Assembly (NCBI GenBank): GCA_964496575.1
Contig: CAZCAC010000049.1
Location: forward strand, 1-59,076
Direction of reading: 5' to 3'
From: CAZCAC01 sp964496575
GTDB taxonomy: Bacteria > Planctomycetota > UBA1135 > GCA-002686595
DNA length: 59,076 bases
The notes below the pieces were generated by a model, which ran no database searches, was not told where the DNA came from, and saw only the letters and a list, made by a program, of their open reading frames with translations. The position numbers and the translations under genes were made by a program. Below, one piece after another: positions 38,231 through 46,432 of this stretch; the first letter of the stretch is position 1, and every line of letters begins with the position of its first letter.

Positions 38231-39819
38231 GCGGTATTGAAGATCAGCCGGGTGGTTCGGGTCACCTTGTCGGTGTCCACCTTCTCGATGGTGTCGCGCC
38301 AGGTGTGGTAGTGCTTGTTGTCCTGGAGCGAGACGCCCTCGAAGAAGAAGAGCGTGGGAACGTCCTCCCGGTGGAAGCTGTAGTGATCGGAGCGGTTGAA
38401 GAGGTCCTCCGCCTTGCCGGTGATGACCGTCTCGATACCGGTCTTGGCCAGACGGCGCGCTCGCACCAGGACCTCCTTCAGTGCGGGGTTCTGCCTGATG
38501 CCGAGCACCGCGACCTCCCGGGCGCGGCCGAAGCCGATCTGGTCCATGTTGAGCATCGCCACCATCTTCCCGGCGGGCACGGGCGGCTTCTCGGCGATGT
38601 CCTCCGAGCCGTAGAGCCCGTCCTCCTCCGCGGTGAAGAGGCAGAACATCACCGAGCGACGCGGCGGGAAGAGCGACATCGCCTGGGCGACCTCGAGCAG
38701 GGAAGCGACCCCGGAGCCGTTGTCGTCCGCCCCGCAGCCGACCCGACCGCGCGGGCCGACGCCGATGTGATCGTAGTGCGCGCCGATCACGACGAACTCG
38801 TCGCGCAGCGCCTCGTCGGAGCCGCGCACGATCCCCACCACGTTGTCGAGACGAACCTCGCGCTCTCCGGTCGTCGAGTCGAAGCTGACCTGCAGGCCCT
38901 TGGTGCGGACCTTGTTCGGCCGTCCGCTCCGGTCCATCTTCTTCACCAGCGCCTCGGCGTCGGTGCCCAGGAGCTCGGTGGCACACTCCATCGAGATCTC
39001 CAGGGCGGGCAACGCCCGCGACGGTCGCCGCGTGCGTCCCCGGCGCCGGTCCATGAAGCTGGCCCAGCTGTAGCGGAAGTCGAGGTTGTTCTCCTCGGGG
39101 TACAGCGCGTCCACCGGCTGCCGCCGGACCACCAGGGCCCCCACTGCCCCGATCTTCTCGGCGTGCTGGAGCTTCGTCCAGATGGACCCCCAGTCGGTCA
39201 CCTCGGGGCCCTCGAACTTCTTCTTGTGTCGGGGTTCTCCCTCGAAGAAGAGCACCACCGCGCCCTTGGGTCGGAGCCCCTTGTAGTCGTCGTAGCGCTC
39301 CTTCTTCTCGGTGATCCCGAACCCGGCGAAGAGCAGGTCGCCCCGCACGCCACCGCTCGCCCGGTGCACGGGGACGTAGTCGGTGCCGAACTCGAAGAGC
39401 ACGTCGTCGCCCTTGCCGGGCATCAGGAGCAGGCTGCAGCGATCGGGGAGCGGCGCGTCCAGCTGCCGGGTGAATGGGCGGTAGAAGGTCCCCTCGGTCG
39501 CATCACGGTCGGGGCCGTCCAGTCCGTACTCCTCCATCACCTCGAGGGAGTCGGGCGCGTACACGAGCCCCCACTCTCCGAACAGGCCGGCGATCTTCGC
39601 GGCGACGCGCGCCTGCCCCTCGCTGGGCGTGTCGCGTCCCTCGACCGAGGGATCGGCGACCATCGTCACGTGGGCGAGGATCTCGTCCTCGGTGATGGAG
39701 GCGAGCCCCACCTCGAAGCCATCATCATCGCCCGCCGCCGTCGCCAGCGAAGCGAGCGCGAAGAGGACTCCGAGGGTACGAGCAGCGCGCCGGTGCGGAT
39801 CCGTGGGGTGTTCTGTCAT
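38182..39819 (-). CDS. Exported M28-family zinc metallopeptidase
   Basis: This 545-aa protein has a signal peptide (ARTLGVLFALASLATAA) and a bacterial aminopeptidase architecture: an N-terminal region, a PA-like insert (~140-300) and the M28 catalytic domain. Ligands and acids are visible in GAHYDHIG, GADDNGSG, TAEEDGLYGS, MLNMDQIG and HYHTWRDT. It would release N-terminal residues from peptides outside the cytoplasm. It follows the MBL-fold gene by 33 bases and overlaps dacB. Confidence 0.93.
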   Translation of the reverse strand: MTEHPTDPHRRAARTLGVLFALASLATAAGDDDGFEVGLASITEDEILAHVTMVADPSVEGRDTPSEGQARVAAKIAGLFGEWGLVYAPDSLEVMEEYGLDGPDRDATEGTFYRPFTRQLDAPLPDRCSLLLMPGKGDDVLFEFGTDYVPVHRASGGVRGDLLFAGFGITEKKERYDDYKGLRPKGAVVLFFEGEPRHKKKFEGPEVTDWGSIWTKLQHAEKIGAVGALVVRRQPVDALYPEENNLDFRYSWASFMDRRRGRTRRPSRALPALEISMECATELLGTDAEALVKKMDRSGRPNKVRTKGLQVSFDSTTGEREVRLDNVVGIVRGSDEALRDEFVVIGAHYDHIGVGPRGRVGCGADDNGSGVASLLEVAQAMSLFPPRRSVMFCLFTAEEDGLYGSEDIAEKPPVPAGKMVAMLNMDQIGFGRAREVAVLGIRQNPALKEVLVRARRLAKTGIETVITGKAEDLFNRSDHYSFHREDVPTLFFFEGVSLQDNKHYHTWRDTIEKVDTDKVTRTTRLIFNTAWILANDDKRPPSPRG

Positions 39820-39852
39820 CGTGGCTCCCGGGGACGGAGAGCTCTCCCCGGA

Positions 39853-40665
39853 TCACCCCGAGGAGCCCGTGCGTTGTACCGGGAAGCGGTGCGAGCTTCC
39901 ATCCCTGGCGATCTCGATCGGGCCGGAGTAGACGCGAGCCGCCTCTTCCGCCGCCCGCTCGGGATCCATCTCCGGATAAAAATGGGTAAGGAGCAGCGCT
40001 TCGGCCTCGGCGTGCGCCGCCAGTCCCGCCGCGCCGGCCGGGGTCAGGTGATTGGGCTGGCTCTTCTCGGTCGGGAAAGAGCATTCGCAGACGAAGAGCG
40101 AGGTCGACCTGGCCAGCTCGGCCACGGCCTGTTCCTCACCGCTGTCTCCGCTGTAGGTGAGCGAGGCACCTCCGGCCAGATCGACTCGCCAGGCGAGGCT
40201 GAGCCGGGTGTGGTGGGTGGCGACGGTGCTCAGCTCGAACTCGGGGAACTCGCGCGAGGCGACCTTCTCCCCCGGCTCGACCTCGATGAAGCGCACCCCT
40301 TCGAAGCCGCGGGCCGGTGCCCCGCCCAGCGCCGCGCCGGCGGTGGCGATGAACTCCTGCAGACCCGCGGGTCCGATCAGCTCCAGCTCGGGCGCCTCGA
40401 AGGAGGGGTTGCTGCGGGCGAACCCCAGGGCGAAGAGGTCGAGGCAGTGGTCGGTGTGGAAGTGGCTGATCACCACCCGCTGCACGTCCCCGAGCGCCAG
40501 GTCGCTCTCGGCCAGCGCGCGCAGGGTTCCCGGCCCGCAGTCGAAGAGCGTCAGCGCGGGCTCGTCGCCGAGGCGCAGGGCGTAGCCGGAGCAGCCGAAG
40601 CCCTTGCGCGGCAGGATCGAGCCGGCGCCCAGGACGGTCCAGGTTCCCCCGCTCGTTTCCTCCAT
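39853..40665 (-). CDS. Metallo-beta-lactamase-fold hydrolase (RNase Z-like)
   Basis: This ~270-aa protein contains SHFHTDHCLD, the HxHxDH zinc site, with further ligands in THHTRLSL, SGDSGEE and LTHFYPEMDPE. The N-terminus TVLGAGSILPRKGFGCSGY is like RNase Z and arylsulfatase-like MBL enzymes. It is probably cytoplasmic, and the substrate is unknown. The ATG at 40665 is chosen over in-frame GTGs at 40680 and 40695. All three lie in the same positions of a threefold 15-bp repeat, but only the last leads directly into the conserved fold. Confidence 0.85.
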   Translation of the reverse strand: MEETSGGTWTVLGAGSILPRKGFGCSGYALRLGDEPALTLFDCGPGTLRALAESDLALGDVQRVVISHFHTDHCLDLFALGFARSNPSFEAPELELIGPAGLQEFIATAGAALGGAPARGFEGVRFIEVEPGEKVASREFPEFELSTVATHHTRLSLAWRVDLAGGASLTYSGDSGEEQAVAELARSTSLFVCECSFPTEKSQPNHLTPAGAAGLAAHAEAEALLLTHFYPEMDPERAAEEAARVYSGPIEIARDGSSHRFPVQRTGSSG

Positions 40666-40707
40666 GGACTCGGCCTCCACTGACTCAGGCTCCACGGACT
40701 CAGCCTC
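40663..40707. repeat. Three tandem 15-bp units at the galE end / MBL start
   Basis: On the minus strand the units read GAGGCTGAGTCCGTG, GAGCCTGAGTCAGTG and GAGGCCGAGTCCATG. The galE stop codon lies in the first unit, and each unit ends with a possible start codon (GTG, GTG, ATG) for the next gene. Confidence 0.85.
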
Positions 40708-41698
40708 CGCCCTCGTAGCCGTCGGGGAATCTCCTCATGAAGTTCCAGGCGTCGCTGACGATGTCGCCGATCCCCGGCCGCTGCGGAGTCCAGCCGAGCA
40801 GGTCGCGCGCGCGCGTACCGCCGCTGACCAGCTCGGGGGGATCCCCCGGCCGCCGCGGCGCATCGCGCGCGGGGATCGCGTGGCCGGTGACCTCTCGCGC
40901 GGTGTCGATCACCTCGCGCACCGAGAAGCCGCTGCCGGTGCCGAGGTTGCAGACGACGCGGTCGACGCCGCTCTCGAGCTGCTCGATCGCCGCGACGTGC
41001 GCCCGGGCGAGGTCCTCGACGTGGATGTAGTCGCGGATGCAGGTGCCGTCGGGGGTCGGGTAGTCGTCGCCGAAGATGGCGATCTCCTCGCGCCGCCCCA
41101 GCGCGACCTGCAGGATCAGCGGGATCAGGTGCGTCTCGGGATCGTGGTCCTCGCCGAGCTCGGCCGACTGCGACGCCCCCGCCGCGTTGAAGTAGCGCAG
41201 CGCGGCGAAGCGCAGCCCGTAGGCGTGAGCGAAGTCCTCGATCATGTGCTCCATGTGCAGCTTGGTCCGACCGTACGGGGAGATCGGTCGCTGCGGGTGC
41301 ACTTCGGTGATCGGGATCTCGATCGGGTCGCCGTAGGTCGCGCAGCTGCTGGAGAAGACGATCCCCGAGCAGTCGTGCTCTCGCATCGCCTGCAAGAGGT
41401 TCCAGGTGTAGAGCACGTTGTGCTCGTAGTACTTCGCCGGGTCCTCGACCGACTCGCCGACGTAGCACTTGGCGGCGAAGTGGATCACGCCGCGCGGTCG
41501 GTGCCGGGCGAAGACCCGGGCCAGCGCGGGTCGGTCGCCGAGGGAGCACACCTCGAGCGGCGCGGTCACCGCCTCCCGGTGGCCGGCGGAGAGGTCGTCG
41601 AGGACCACCACCGGGCTGCCCTGGGCCTGCAGGGCGCGGACGGTGTGGCTGCCGATGTACCCGGCGCCTCCCGCGACGAGGATGGGGCGGTCGGTCAT
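40700..41698 (-). CDS. galE: UDP-glucose 4-epimerase
   Basis: This 332-aa short-chain dehydrogenase interconverts UDP-glucose and UDP-galactose (or the N-acetyl forms), feeding polysaccharide synthesis. The NAD site is VAGGAGYIGSHTV, the catalytic part SSSCATYGDP with YGRTK, and LRYFNAAGA, PDGTCIRDYIHVEDLA and LGTGSGFSVREVI are all diagnostic. The length is normal. The start is ATG with repeat copy B in the leader. The hairpin of the repeat ends 17 bases before the start codon and there is no clear Shine-Dalgarno sequence. Confidence 0.96.
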   Translation of the reverse strand: MTDRPILVAGGAGYIGSHTVRALQAQGSPVVVLDDLSAGHREAVTAPLEVCSLGDRPALARVFARHRPRGVIHFAAKCYVGESVEDPAKYYEHNVLYTWNLLQAMREHDCSGIVFSSSCATYGDPIEIPITEVHPQRPISPYGRTKLHMEHMIEDFAHAYGLRFAALRYFNAAGASQSAELGEDHDPETHLIPLILQVALGRREEIAIFGDDYPTPDGTCIRDYIHVEDLARAHVAAIEQLESGVDRVVCNLGTGSGFSVREVIDTAREVTGHAIPARDAPRRPGDPPELVSGGTRARDLLGWTPQRPGIGDIVSDAWNFMRRFPDGYEGGG

Positions 41699-41702
41699 GA
41701 AC

Positions 41703-41828
41703 TAATCGTAGTCGGTTTCTGCGCGCTGCGCGCAGAAAGCAGGCTTGGAGTGCATTGCAGCTCTAGACAATCGTGATCGCATCAGTCGGTTGACCCGTAC
41801 GCCTTGCGGGCGTCAGCCCGCGCCGATG
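41703..41828 (-). repeat. Dispersed structured intergenic repeat, copy B
   Basis: On the minus strand: a GCGGGC/GCCCGC stem with a 4-base loop (41806-41821), AAGGCG, a GGGTCAACCGAC stem (41785-41796), CACGATTGTCTAGAGC, a spacer ending in GCCTGC, and a hairpin with arms TTTCTGCGCGC and GCGCGCAGAAA around one base (41716-41738). It lies after aroA and before galE in the same transcriptional direction. Confidence 0.9.
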
Positions 41829-41896
41829 GCAGGAGAGGATAACGAGGAGTCGAGCCGAAGTCGTGGGGGCGAACCCGGGGGTCGGGCGCGCCTCGT

Positions 41897-43201
41897 TCAA
41901 CCGCCGATCACTTCCCAGAAATCGGGCCAGGATTTGGCGACGCACTCCGGCGAGCTCACCCGCACGCCGGGGCGCGAGAGGCCCAGGAGAGCGAAGGCGA
42001 AGGCCATCCGGTGATCGCCGTCGGGGTCGAGGGTCACGGGGCCGGTGGAGCCGCCGCCGCCCGGGGCGATGCGCATCCAGGCGCCCGCCTCCCCCACCGC
42101 GACGTCGAGGCCGACGGCGCGCAGGCCCCCGGCGAGCACGTCGACGCGGCGGCTCTCCTTGGCGTTCAGGGTCTCCAGGCCGGTGAGCGTGGACGTCGCG
42201 TCCTCGGCGGACTCGCACAACGCGACCGCGGCGGCGACCGCGGTCAGAACCGGGGCGAGGTCGGGCTCCCCCGAGAGGTCCAGCTCGGCGCCGTGCCGCG
42301 GCCGGCCGCTGGCACGGAGCACGCCGCCGGTGAAGGTCGCGTCGCAGCCGAAGGCGCGAAGGTGGGCGGCGATGGCGACGTCCCCCTGCCGCGAGCGCTC
42401 GCCGATCCAGCCGCCGATCCGGACCGCCCCGCCGGAGAGACACCCCGCGGCGAGCCCGACCGCCGCGGCGGAAGCGTCCGGCTCGATGGTGAGGACCCCG
42501 CCGCTCGCGCGCAGCGTCCCCTCGACGCGGTAGTGATCCCCGCTCTCGTGAACGGTGACGCCGAAGTCGCCGAGCACCGCGGCGGTCATCGCGGCGTACG
42601 GGCGGCTGGGCAGCTCACCGCGGACCACGACCTCTCCCCCGCCGGTCGCGGCGAGGGCGAGCAGGAGTCCGGAGAGCTCCTGGCTCGAGCAGGGGTGCTC
42701 GAGGTGGAGCGGCGAGCGCGCCGGGGCACTCTCCAGGGTCACCGGCCAGCTCGCCTTCTCCGAGTGTACGTTCACGCCGGCTCCACTCGCTTCCAGGGTG
42801 GCGAGCAGCGGCCGGGTGAAGCGACGCAGGAGCGTGCCGCGCGCCGTGACCTCGTTCCGGGTGCCCGCGCGGGGGCAGAGCGCCAGCACCGCGGTGACGA
42901 GGCGCGCCAGGGTGCCCGACTCGCCGCAGTCGACCGGCCCGGTCGCGGCCCAGGCGCCGGGAGGTCCGGGCGGTCGGCCGACGACCTCCACCCCGTCGTC
43001 GCCCCGGGGCTCCGGCTCGACCCCGCAGCTCCGCAGCACCCGTCGCGCCGCGCGCACGTCCTCCGCCGCGGAGAGGCCCTCGACGACCGTTCTCCCCGAG
43101 GCGAGTCCGGCGGCGAGCAGGGAGCGAATCGCCAGCGACTTCGAGCCGGGGGGGCGCAGCGTCCCCTCGATCCGCATCTCCGGTCCCAGACCTCTCGTCA
43201 T
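41897..43201 (-). CDS. aroA: 3-phosphoshikimate 1-carboxyvinyltransferase (EPSP synthase)
   Basis: This ~434-aa enzyme joins PEP to shikimate 3-phosphate in aromatic amino acid synthesis. Visible motifs are PPGSKSLAIRSLLA, DCGESGTLARLV, PDASAAAVGLAAG, LNAKESRRVDVLAGGLRAVG and DGDHRMAFAFALLGL, ending in AKSWPDFWEVI. It is divergent: the usual KESDR reads KESRR, and the GNAGT motif reads GESGT. It should still be AroA given the overall order of motifs. The ATG at 43201 is chosen because AGGGAG lies 8 bases upstream; an in-frame start at 43237 would add 12 residues. It diverges from purC. Confidence 0.93.
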   Translation of the reverse strand: MTRGLGPEMRIEGTLRPPGSKSLAIRSLLAAGLASGRTVVEGLSAAEDVRAARRVLRSCGVEPEPRGDDGVEVVGRPPGPPGAWAATGPVDCGESGTLARLVTAVLALCPRAGTRNEVTARGTLLRRFTRPLLATLEASGAGVNVHSEKASWPVTLESAPARSPLHLEHPCSSQELSGLLLALAATGGGEVVVRGELPSRPYAAMTAAVLGDFGVTVHESGDHYRVEGTLRASGGVLTIEPDASAAAVGLAAGCLSGGAVRIGGWIGERSRQGDVAIAAHLRAFGCDATFTGGVLRASGRPRHGAELDLSGEPDLAPVLTAVAAAVALCESAEDATSTLTGLETLNAKESRRVDVLAGGLRAVGLDVAVGEAGAWMRIAPGGGGSTGPVTLDPDGDHRMAFAFALLGLSRPGVRVSSPECVAKSWPDFWEVIGG

Positions 43202-43339
43202 GGCCGCGTCTCCCTCTCCTTCTCGCATTTCGATCATGGGCGCGGATTGTAGCGCGCAGAAGCCCCTGCCATACTCCCCTTCGATCGTCGCGGTGCGCGG
43301 CGGTCGGACCTATCCACCCTTTTCCAGCCCCCTACGACG

Positions 43340-44254
43340 ATGACTGGACAGGACGTCTACCTCGGTCGCGACGAGGGCCCGCCGGGCCTCTCGCGAATCG
43401 CCTCCGGCAAGGTGCGCGACATCTACGAGCTCGATGCCGAGCGCCTCCTCTTCGTGACCAGCGACCGCATCTCCGCCTTCGACGTGGTGATGGACGCGGG
43501 CATCCCGCACAAGGGCCGGGTGCTGACCGCGGTCAGCAGCTGGTGGTTCGAGGAGACCCGGGATCTCGTGCCCAACCACCTGCTCTCGACCTCCGTCGAC
43601 GACATTCCCGGCCTCGATTCGACCTGGAGGGACAGGCTCGACGGGCGGATCATGATCGTCAAGAGGTGCGAGCCCACCGCGGTGGAGTGGGTCGTGCGCG
43701 GCTACGTGGTCGGCAGCGGCTGGAAGGAGTACCAGGCGCAGGGCACCATCTCCGGCATCCCGCAGCCCGCGGGGTTGCGCCAGGCGGAGAAGCTGCCGGA
43801 GGCGATCCTGACGCCGAGCACCAAGGACATCATCCACGACAAGCCGATCACGCCCGAGGAAGCGGCGGAGATCGTCGGCCGGGAAGTCTTCGAGAAGGCC
43901 GAGCGCGCGTCGCTCGAGCTCTTCGCGCGCGGGACCGAGAAGCTCGCCGAGCTGGGCATCCTGCTCGCCGACACCAAGTTCGAGTTCGGCCTCCTGAATG
44001 GCGAGGTGATCCTGATCGACGAGGTGCTCACCCCCGACTCCTCGCGCTTCTGGCCGAAGGAGGACTATCGGGTCGGCATGTCGCCGCCCTCCTACGACAA
44101 GCAGATCCTGCGCGACTACCTCGAGACCCTCGACTGGAACAAGGAACCGCCGCCGCCGCCGCTCGATCCGGCGGTGCTGGAGCGGGTCGGCCGGCGCTAC
44201 CTCGAGGTCGCCGAGAAGATCACCGGCGGCGCGCCGCAGGGGGTGTGCTCGTGA
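43340..44254 (+). CDS. purC: SAICAR synthase (phosphoribosylaminoimidazole-succinocarboxamide synthase)
   Basis: This 304-aa enzyme condenses CAIR with aspartate using ATP in purine synthesis. It has ASGKVRDIYEL (nucleotide binding), FVTSDRISAFDVVMD, KRCEPTAVEWVVRGYVVGSGWKEY, LADTKFEFGLLNG and LIDEVLTPDSSRFW. The length is typical of the longer, yeast-like form. purE follows with a GTGA overlap, so two neighbouring steps (CAIR formation and SAICAR formation) are made together. There is no strong Shine-Dalgarno sequence. Confidence 0.97.
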   Translation: MTGQDVYLGRDEGPPGLSRIASGKVRDIYELDAERLLFVTSDRISAFDVVMDAGIPHKGRVLTAVSSWWFEETRDLVPNHLLSTSVDDIPGLDSTWRDRLDGRIMIVKRCEPTAVEWVVRGYVVGSGWKEYQAQGTISGIPQPAGLRQAEKLPEAILTPSTKDIIHDKPITPEEAAEIVGREVFEKAERASLELFARGTEKLAELGILLADTKFEFGLLNGEVILIDEVLTPDSSRFWPKEDYRVGMSPPSYDKQILRDYLETLDWNKEPPPPPLDPAVLERVGRRYLEVAEKITGGAPQGVCS

Positions 44255-44748
44255 GCAAGGTCGCACTCCTGATGGGGTCGGACTCCGACCTGCCGCGCCT
44301 GCAGGGCGCGATCGATCACCTGAAGAAGCTCGAGATCGAGCACGAGGTTCGCGTGCTCTCCGCGCACCGCACGCCTGACGCCCTGGTCGAGTTCGTGAAC
44401 GGGGCCGAGGCGGGTGGAATCGGAGTGTTCCTCTGCGCCGCCGGCGGCGCCGCGCACCTCGCCGGGGTCGTCGCCGCGCACACGCTGCTGCCGGTGATCG
44501 GCATCCCGATGGACAACCCGCCGCTCGGCGGCCTCGACGCGCTGCTCGCCACCGCGCAGATGCCCGGCGGGGTTCCGGTCGCGTCGGTGGGAGTCGGTGG
44601 CGGTGGTCCGGTCAACGCCGCGCTGTTCGCGGCGCGGATCCTCGCGACCTCGGACCCCGCCCTGCGCGCGCGCCTCGAGGGCTTCCGCGCCGAGATGGCG
44701 ACCAAGGTCGCCGCCAAGAACGAGAAGCTGCAGAAAGCGCTCGCCTGA
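44251..44748 (+). CDS. purE: N5-carboxyaminoimidazole ribonucleotide mutase
   Basis: This 165-aa protein converts N5-CAIR to CAIR. It has LLMGSDSDLPRL, VLSAHRTPDALVEF (catalytic His), AAGGAAHLAGVVAAHT and IGIPMDNPPLGGLDALLATAQMP. The length is standard. The GTG start overlaps the purC stop as GTGA (44251-44254). No purK is present in the window. Confidence 0.96.
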   Translation: MSKVALLMGSDSDLPRLQGAIDHLKKLEIEHEVRVLSAHRTPDALVEFVNGAEAGGIGVFLCAAGGAAHLAGVVAAHTLLPVIGIPMDNPPLGGLDALLATAQMPGGVPVASVGVGGGGPVNAALFAARILATSDPALRARLEGFRAEMATKVAAKNEKLQKALA

Positions 44749-44776
44749 GTCCGAGTCCCCCACCCCCGATGCCGCC

Positions 44777-45850
44777 ATGACCGTCGAGACCCTCGTCTGG
44801 GTCGGGGAGCGCCCCGGCCACGTCCGCATGATCGAGCAGACCCTGCTCCCCCTCGAGCTCGTGCAGCTCGAGGTGAGGAGCGTCGAGCAGATGGTCGATG
44901 CGATCTACCGCCTCGCCGTCCGCGGCGCTCCGGCGATCGGCGTCGCCGCCGGGTACGGGATGCTGCTCGGCCTGCAGGAGCTCTCGGGACTCTCCGGCGA
45001 GGAGATGATGGCTCGCGCGCGCGAGGTCGCCGCCACCCTGGCGAGAGCTCGCCCCACCGCGGTCAACCTCTTCTGGGCGCTCGATCGGATGGTCGCGCGT
45101 GGCGACTCGGTCTGTCGCGAAGGCGGCGATGGCGACACGATCCTCGAGGCGCTCTTCGAGGAGGCACACACGATCTTCCACGAGGACCGGACCACCTGCG
45201 AGGCGCTGGGGCGTCACGGCGCGGAGCTGATCGTCGATGGCGGCACGTACCTGACCCACTGCAACGCCGGTGCGCTGGCCACCGCCAACACCGGCACGGC
45301 GCTCGCGCCGTTCTACGAGGCGGCGCGGCAAGGGAAGAAGATCCACGTATTCGCCGACGAGACGCGCCCCTTGTTGCAGGGGGCGCGGCTGACCTCCTGG
45401 GAGCTGATGCAGGAGGGGATCGACGTCACCCTGATCACCGACAACGTCGCCGGCCGGGTGATGTTCGAGGGGCGGATCGACGGCGTCTTCGTCGGGTCCG
45501 ATCGCATCGCGCGCAACGGCGACGTCTGCAACAAGATCGGCACGTATTCGGTGGCCGTCCTCGCCAGGGCGCACGGGGTGCCCTTCCACGCGGTCGCCCC
45601 GCTCTCGACCTTCGATCGCGAGCTGACCCACGGGGACGCGATCCCGATCGAGCAGCGCGCGGCCGAGGAGGTCACCTGCGGCTTCGGCCCGCGGACCGCG
45701 CCGGAGGGGGTGCAGGTCTACAACCCCGCCTTCGACGTGACGCCCGCCGCCCTGGTGACGGGGATCGTCTACGAGGGCGGCGTGATCGAGTCCCCGACCC
45801 AGGAGAGCGTCGAGGCGGCGATGCGGGCTGGTGGGGCGCTGCCGGCGTAG
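44777..45850 (+). CDS. mtnA: S-methyl-5-thioribose-1-phosphate isomerase
   Basis: This 357-aa protein isomerises methylthioribose 1-phosphate to methylthioribulose 1-phosphate in methionine salvage. It belongs to the eIF2B-like family. RGAPAIGVAAGYGM, THCNAGALATANTGTAL (catalytic Cys), DETRPLLQGARLT, VGSDRIARNGDVCNKIGTY (catalytic Asp) and YNPAFDVTPAALVTGI identify it against ribose-1,5-bisphosphate isomerases. It begins 28 bases after purE and ends at a strong terminator, so purC-purE-mtnA form one transcription unit. Confidence 0.95.
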   Translation: MTVETLVWVGERPGHVRMIEQTLLPLELVQLEVRSVEQMVDAIYRLAVRGAPAIGVAAGYGMLLGLQELSGLSGEEMMARAREVAATLARARPTAVNLFWALDRMVARGDSVCREGGDGDTILEALFEEAHTIFHEDRTTCEALGRHGAELIVDGGTYLTHCNAGALATANTGTALAPFYEAARQGKKIHVFADETRPLLQGARLTSWELMQEGIDVTLITDNVAGRVMFEGRIDGVFVGSDRIARNGDVCNKIGTYSVAVLARAHGVPFHAVAPLSTFDRELTHGDAIPIEQRAAEEVTCGFGPRTAPEGVQVYNPAFDVTPAALVTGIVYEGGVIESPTQESVEAAMRAGGALPA

Positions 45851-45864
45851 CGATTTCTCGGCGG

Positions 45865-45890
45865 AAAGGCGCGAGATGGCGCCTTTTTTT
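45865..45890 (+). terminator. Rho-independent terminator after mtnA
   Basis: AAAGGCGC (45865-45872) pairs with GCGCCTTT (45879-45886) around GAGATG, followed by more T (seven T in all). This is the only fully classical terminator in the window and closes the purC-purE-mtnA unit. Confidence 0.9.
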
Positions 45891-46005
45891 ACCGGTCTCG
45901 ATTCAGGCTCGATCCTGGGCGAGTCGATGGAAGGAGCCCAGGGATCGCGCGCGCGGCCGAGATGAGCGCCGGCGGGTGATTCCAGATCCCCCGACTCGTC
46001 CGTCC

Positions 46006-46224
46006 ATGAACGCCGCCAAGAACCACGAGGGCTCCGAGAACGCCCCGCCCGAGAAGGCGGAGAAGAAGAAGGTGACCCTCACCAAACCCGACGAGATGAG
46101 TGACGAGCTGATCGAGTTCATCACCGCCATCGACGAGTACAAGCGCCTCCACCAGCGTCCATTCCCCAACTGGAGCGAGGTGCTCGAGGTCCTGAAGTCG
46201 CTCGGCTACGAGCGCCCGGACTGA
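46006..46224 (+). CDS. Small conserved-looking protein, unknown function
   Basis: This 72-aa protein has a charged, flexible N-terminal half (Lys/Glu/Pro-rich) and a folded C-terminal part: MSDELIEFITAIDEYKRLHQ followed by RPFPNWSEVLEVLKSLGY. The latter resembles a short helical pair ending in a 'WSEVLEVLKSLGY' motif that I recall from small uncharacterised proteins of planctomycetes and related bacteria. There is no signal peptide. The ATG at 46006 is preferred over an in-frame GTG at 45976. It stands alone between the mtnA terminator and repeat copy C. Confidence 0.7.
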   Translation: MNAAKNHEGSENAPPEKAEKKKVTLTKPDEMSDELIEFITAIDEYKRLHQRPFPNWSEVLEVLKSLGYERPD

Positions 46225-46307
46225 CCGGAGTCGGGCCTTCGACGGCCCGAGGTCTCCGTGCTCCGGGCTTCCGCACCGCAGCGCGTAGAAACTGCCTACG
46301 AGTGGAA

Positions 46308-46432
46308 GGGCGCGGGCGGATGGCCGCAAGGCGGGCGGGTCAACCGACCGAATCGATCACGATTCTCGAGAGCCTCAATGCCCTCCTGGCCTGCTTTCTG
46401 CGCGCAGCGCGCAGAAAGCGACTCCGAGTTAG
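46308..46432 (+). repeat. Dispersed structured intergenic repeat, copy C
   Basis: On the plus strand: GCGGGCGGATGGCCGC-type stem, AAGGCGGGC, GGGTCAACCGACC (46337-46349), CGATCACGATTCTCGAGAGC, a spacer, GGCCTGC and the hairpin with arms TTTCTGCGCGC and GCGCGCAGAAA (46395-46417), then GACTCCGAG. It ends directly at the glyA stop codon. A decayed second hairpin half (CGCAGCGCGTAGAAACTGCC) may lie at 46277-46296. Confidence 0.9.
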
